A stretch of 6,958 nt of DNA from Bacteroidota bacterium (GTDB taxonomy: Bacteria; Bacteroidota; Bacteroidia; Bacteroidales; WCHB1-69). The notes beneath the pieces were generated by a model. The model ran no database searches. It was not told where the DNA came from and saw only the letters and a program-made list of their open reading frames with translations. Both the position numbers and the translations under genes were made by a program. The DNA is taken from positions 1-6,958 of the forward strand of contig JAEWNB010000105.1 in NCBI GenBank assembly GCA_023392945.1. The letters are read 5' to 3'. Below are positions 5,253-6,958 of the stretch, in pieces (positions within the stretch are counted from its first letter, which is position 1; every line of letters starts with the position of its first letter).

Positions 5253-6958
5253 AGAGTTTGATATATTATTTTGAGCAAAATAGCTGTTTCGTGCAAAAAG
5301 GGCTGCCCCATAGGCCCCCATCAATTCGGGAATATTGGAAACATAAACCGATTTATTCGTCAGCAGTTCAAGACATCGAATGACGGAAGGATTTTTAAAA
5401 GTTCCCCCCTGCACTACAATAGTATCCCCAAGTTCATTCAAGGATTTCAATTTCAACACTTTAAAAAGACAATTTTTAACAACAGAATAGGAAAGGCCGG
5501 CAGCAATATCGGCAATATCAGCACCTTCACGAAGTATTTGCTTTACTTTTGAATTCATAAAGACAGTGCAGCGGGTTCCCAAATCGGCAGGATTTTGTGA
5601 TTTGCATGCCATCAGGGCAAAATCGCTCACTGACATCCCAAGCATTCCGGCAAAACCCTCGATAAAAGAGCCGCAACCTGAAGAACAAGCTTCGTTAATT
5701 TCAATACGGCGTATAGCTTTATTTTCAACAAAAATAGCTTTCATGTCCTGCCCGCCAATATCAAGAATAAAACTTACTTTATCAGAAATATGTTGTGCTG
5801 CAATAAAATGGGCCATCGTTTCAACAATACCATAGTGCAAATTATAGGCACTTTTAATCAGATTTTCACCATAACCGGTAACTGCGCTGCCAATAAAACG
5901 AGCGTTCCTCTTTATCTTATCCAACAATTCCTTAAACAAAATCATTCCTTCTTTAAAAATCCCCAACGCATCCCCTCTGTTTTTAGCATAAAACTCAAAA
6001 ATAATTTCGCTTTTTTTATTAATAATCACAATTTTAGTAGTAGTGGAACCGGAGTCAACTCCTAAAAAATAATCATCCTCAGCATTATCCAAAATAGAGA
6101 CTTTTGGAATAACAACTGATATTTTATCTGCAAGCCAATCATTCAGCTCTTCTTCAGAATTAAAAAGTTTGGGCAATAAGATATTATCCTCCAATATCAC
6201 TTTCTTTTTTGTCAGAGCATCAACCTTTTCAATCACATCTTGAATCATCAAGGAAGGGACATCATCTGAAATCGAAAGAGCTGTTCCGTGAGCGGGAACT
6301 AATTCGGGAAATGGAGCAGTTACAATGTCACTCTCAGCAACTTGCAACAGTTGTAAAAATGCCCGTTTTAATTGTGGCAAGAAAGCAAACGGAGCCCCAC
6401 AGAAAAAGAGCTTAGGCTGCACTTCATACCCCCTGGAAAGAGAACTAATAACTTGTAATGCAACAGCATGAAAAATAGATCCCACAATATCACATTTGCT
6501 CACATTCCGGGCTACCAGATTCTGAATATCAGTCTTTGAAAACACCCCACATCTGGAGGCAATAGGGAATATTGTCTGTGCTTTTTCAGCAAAACTATCC
6601 ATCTCTTCAATAGGAATAGCCAATAGCGTTGCCATCTGGTCAATGAAAGCCCCTGTTCCACCGGCACAACTGCCATTCATCCTAATGTCGGGCTGCTGAT
6701 TTTCATTAAAAAAAATCATTTTGGCATCTTCGCCACCAATATCAATAAAAGTTTTAACATCAGGAAATACTTTACGTACAAATTTAATGGAAGAAATAAC
6801 CTCCTGATTGAAAGGCAAGTGTAAACGATCTGCTACGCCCATTCCAATGGAACCGGTAAACATGATTTGCACAGGATTATCCTGCAGATAGGGTGCAGTT
6901 TCTTTCAGTAAATCCAATAAGTGAGGCAATATTGCTGCCTGATGCCTTACATATTTAT
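5250..6958 (-). CDS. Tandem (R)-2-hydroxyacyl-CoA dehydratase / benzoyl-CoA reductase-type activase, N-terminus cut by window edge
   Basis: ASKHA-fold ATPase of the BcrAD/BadFG family (COG1924). These proteins couple ATP hydrolysis to low-potential electron transfer from a [4Fe-4S] cluster. Two activase modules are visible. Numbering from the TTG codon at 6929, module 1 shows FTGSIGMGVADRL (24-36), FIDIGGEDAK (61-70), NGSCAGGTGAF (C88), SRCGVFSK (C127) and CGAPF (177-181). Module 2 is complete: GVDSGSTTTK phosphate loop (290-299), TGYGEN (351-356), LDIGGQDMK (389-397), NEACSSGCGSF (C415), TRCTVF (C454) and VQGGTFKNPSV (506-516). The cysteine pairs are 39 residues apart in both modules, as I recall for HgdC. 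The frame stays open through nine more codons to the edge, so TTG is not the true start; the missing part should hold the module 1 phosphate loop, roughly 40-80 residues. It is first of two visible operon genes, ending 21 bases before its partner. Confidence 0.93.
   Translation of the reverse strand, partial: KYVRHQAAILPHLLDLLKETAPYLQDNPVQIMFTGSIGMGVADRLHLPFNQEVISSIKFVRKVFPDVKTFIDIGGEDAKMIFFNENQQPDIRMNGSCAGGTGAFIDQMATLLAIPIEEMDSFAEKAQTIFPIASRCGVFSKTDIQNLVARNVSKCDIVGSIFHAVALQVISSLSRGYEVQPKLFFCGAPFAFLPQLKRAFLQLLQVAESDIVTAPFPELVPAHGTALSISDDVPSLMIQDVIEKVDALTKKKVILEDNILLPKLFNSEEELNDWLADKISVVIPKVSILDNAEDDYFLGVDSGSTTTKIVIINKKSEIIFEFYAKNRGDALGIFKEGMILFKELLDKIKRNARFIGSAVTGYGENLIKSAYNLHYGIVETMAHFIAAQHISDKVSFILDIGGQDMKAIFVENKAIRRIEINEACSSGCGSFIEGFAGMLGMSVSDFALMACKSQNPADLGTRCTVFMNSKVKQILREGADIADIAAGLSYSVVKNCLFKVLKLKSLNELGDTIVVQGGTFKNPSVIRCLELLTNKSVYVSNIPELMGAYGAALFARNSYFAQNNISNS

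Noticed and set aside
5271..6415. Several plus-strand open frames of 68-93 codons
   Set aside because: All are antisense to the activase coding region with no start context or recognisable domain. They are shadows of a strongly supported gene.
6927..6929. TTG as the start codon of the activase
   Set aside because: The frame continues open to the window edge, and module 1 lacks its phosphate loop if it starts here. The true start is outside the window.

Overview
The window looks like chromosome from an anaerobic member of the Bacteroidota, most plausibly Bacteroidales. The support is AT-rich DNA, no clear Shine-Dalgarno sequences ahead of the starts, a Bacteroidota-type -7 promoter box (TAnnTTTG) before one gene, a membrane-anchored LytTR regulator of a type common in that phylum, and an oxygen-sensitive activase of the 2-hydroxyglutaryl-CoA dehydratase / benzoyl-CoA reductase class. 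The species cannot be named from the sequence.

Layout. (1) Positions 1-1558, minus strand: 519 residues of a long-chain acyl-CoA synthetase, with its C-terminus beyond the left edge. (2) Positions 1559-1884: a 326-base, very AT-rich divergent intergenic region with three phased GGGGTA direct repeats and a candidate promoter for the next gene. (3) Positions 1885-2736, plus strand: a 283-residue regulator with about four membrane helices and a LytTR DNA-binding domain. (4) Positions 2733-5228, minus strand: an 831-residue cysteine-rich protein (COG3580-like half followed by COG3581-like half, DUF2229 / HGD-D-like). Its stop codon overlaps the stop of the LytTR gene. (5) Positions 5250 to the right edge, minus strand: a tandem BcrAD/BadFG activase with its N-terminus outside the window.

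Genes 4 and 5 form an operon transcribed leftward, activase first, with 21 bases between them. They correspond to the two parts of a protein that in many Bacteroidota and Clostridia is one chain of about 1,400 residues. Here they are in the same reading frame but separated by two in-frame TAA codons. By family knowledge the activase is a [4Fe-4S] ATPase that feeds low-potential electrons to a partner. The 831-residue protein is the obvious partner. Its two halves repeat one architecture and each supplies three matching cysteines, as expected if the chain holds a double-cubane-type or paired iron-sulfur cluster. The substrate is unknown and no separate dehydratase or benzoyl-CoA reductase subunits lie in the window.

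No RNA genes, insertion sequences, CRISPR arrays or convincing terminators were seen.
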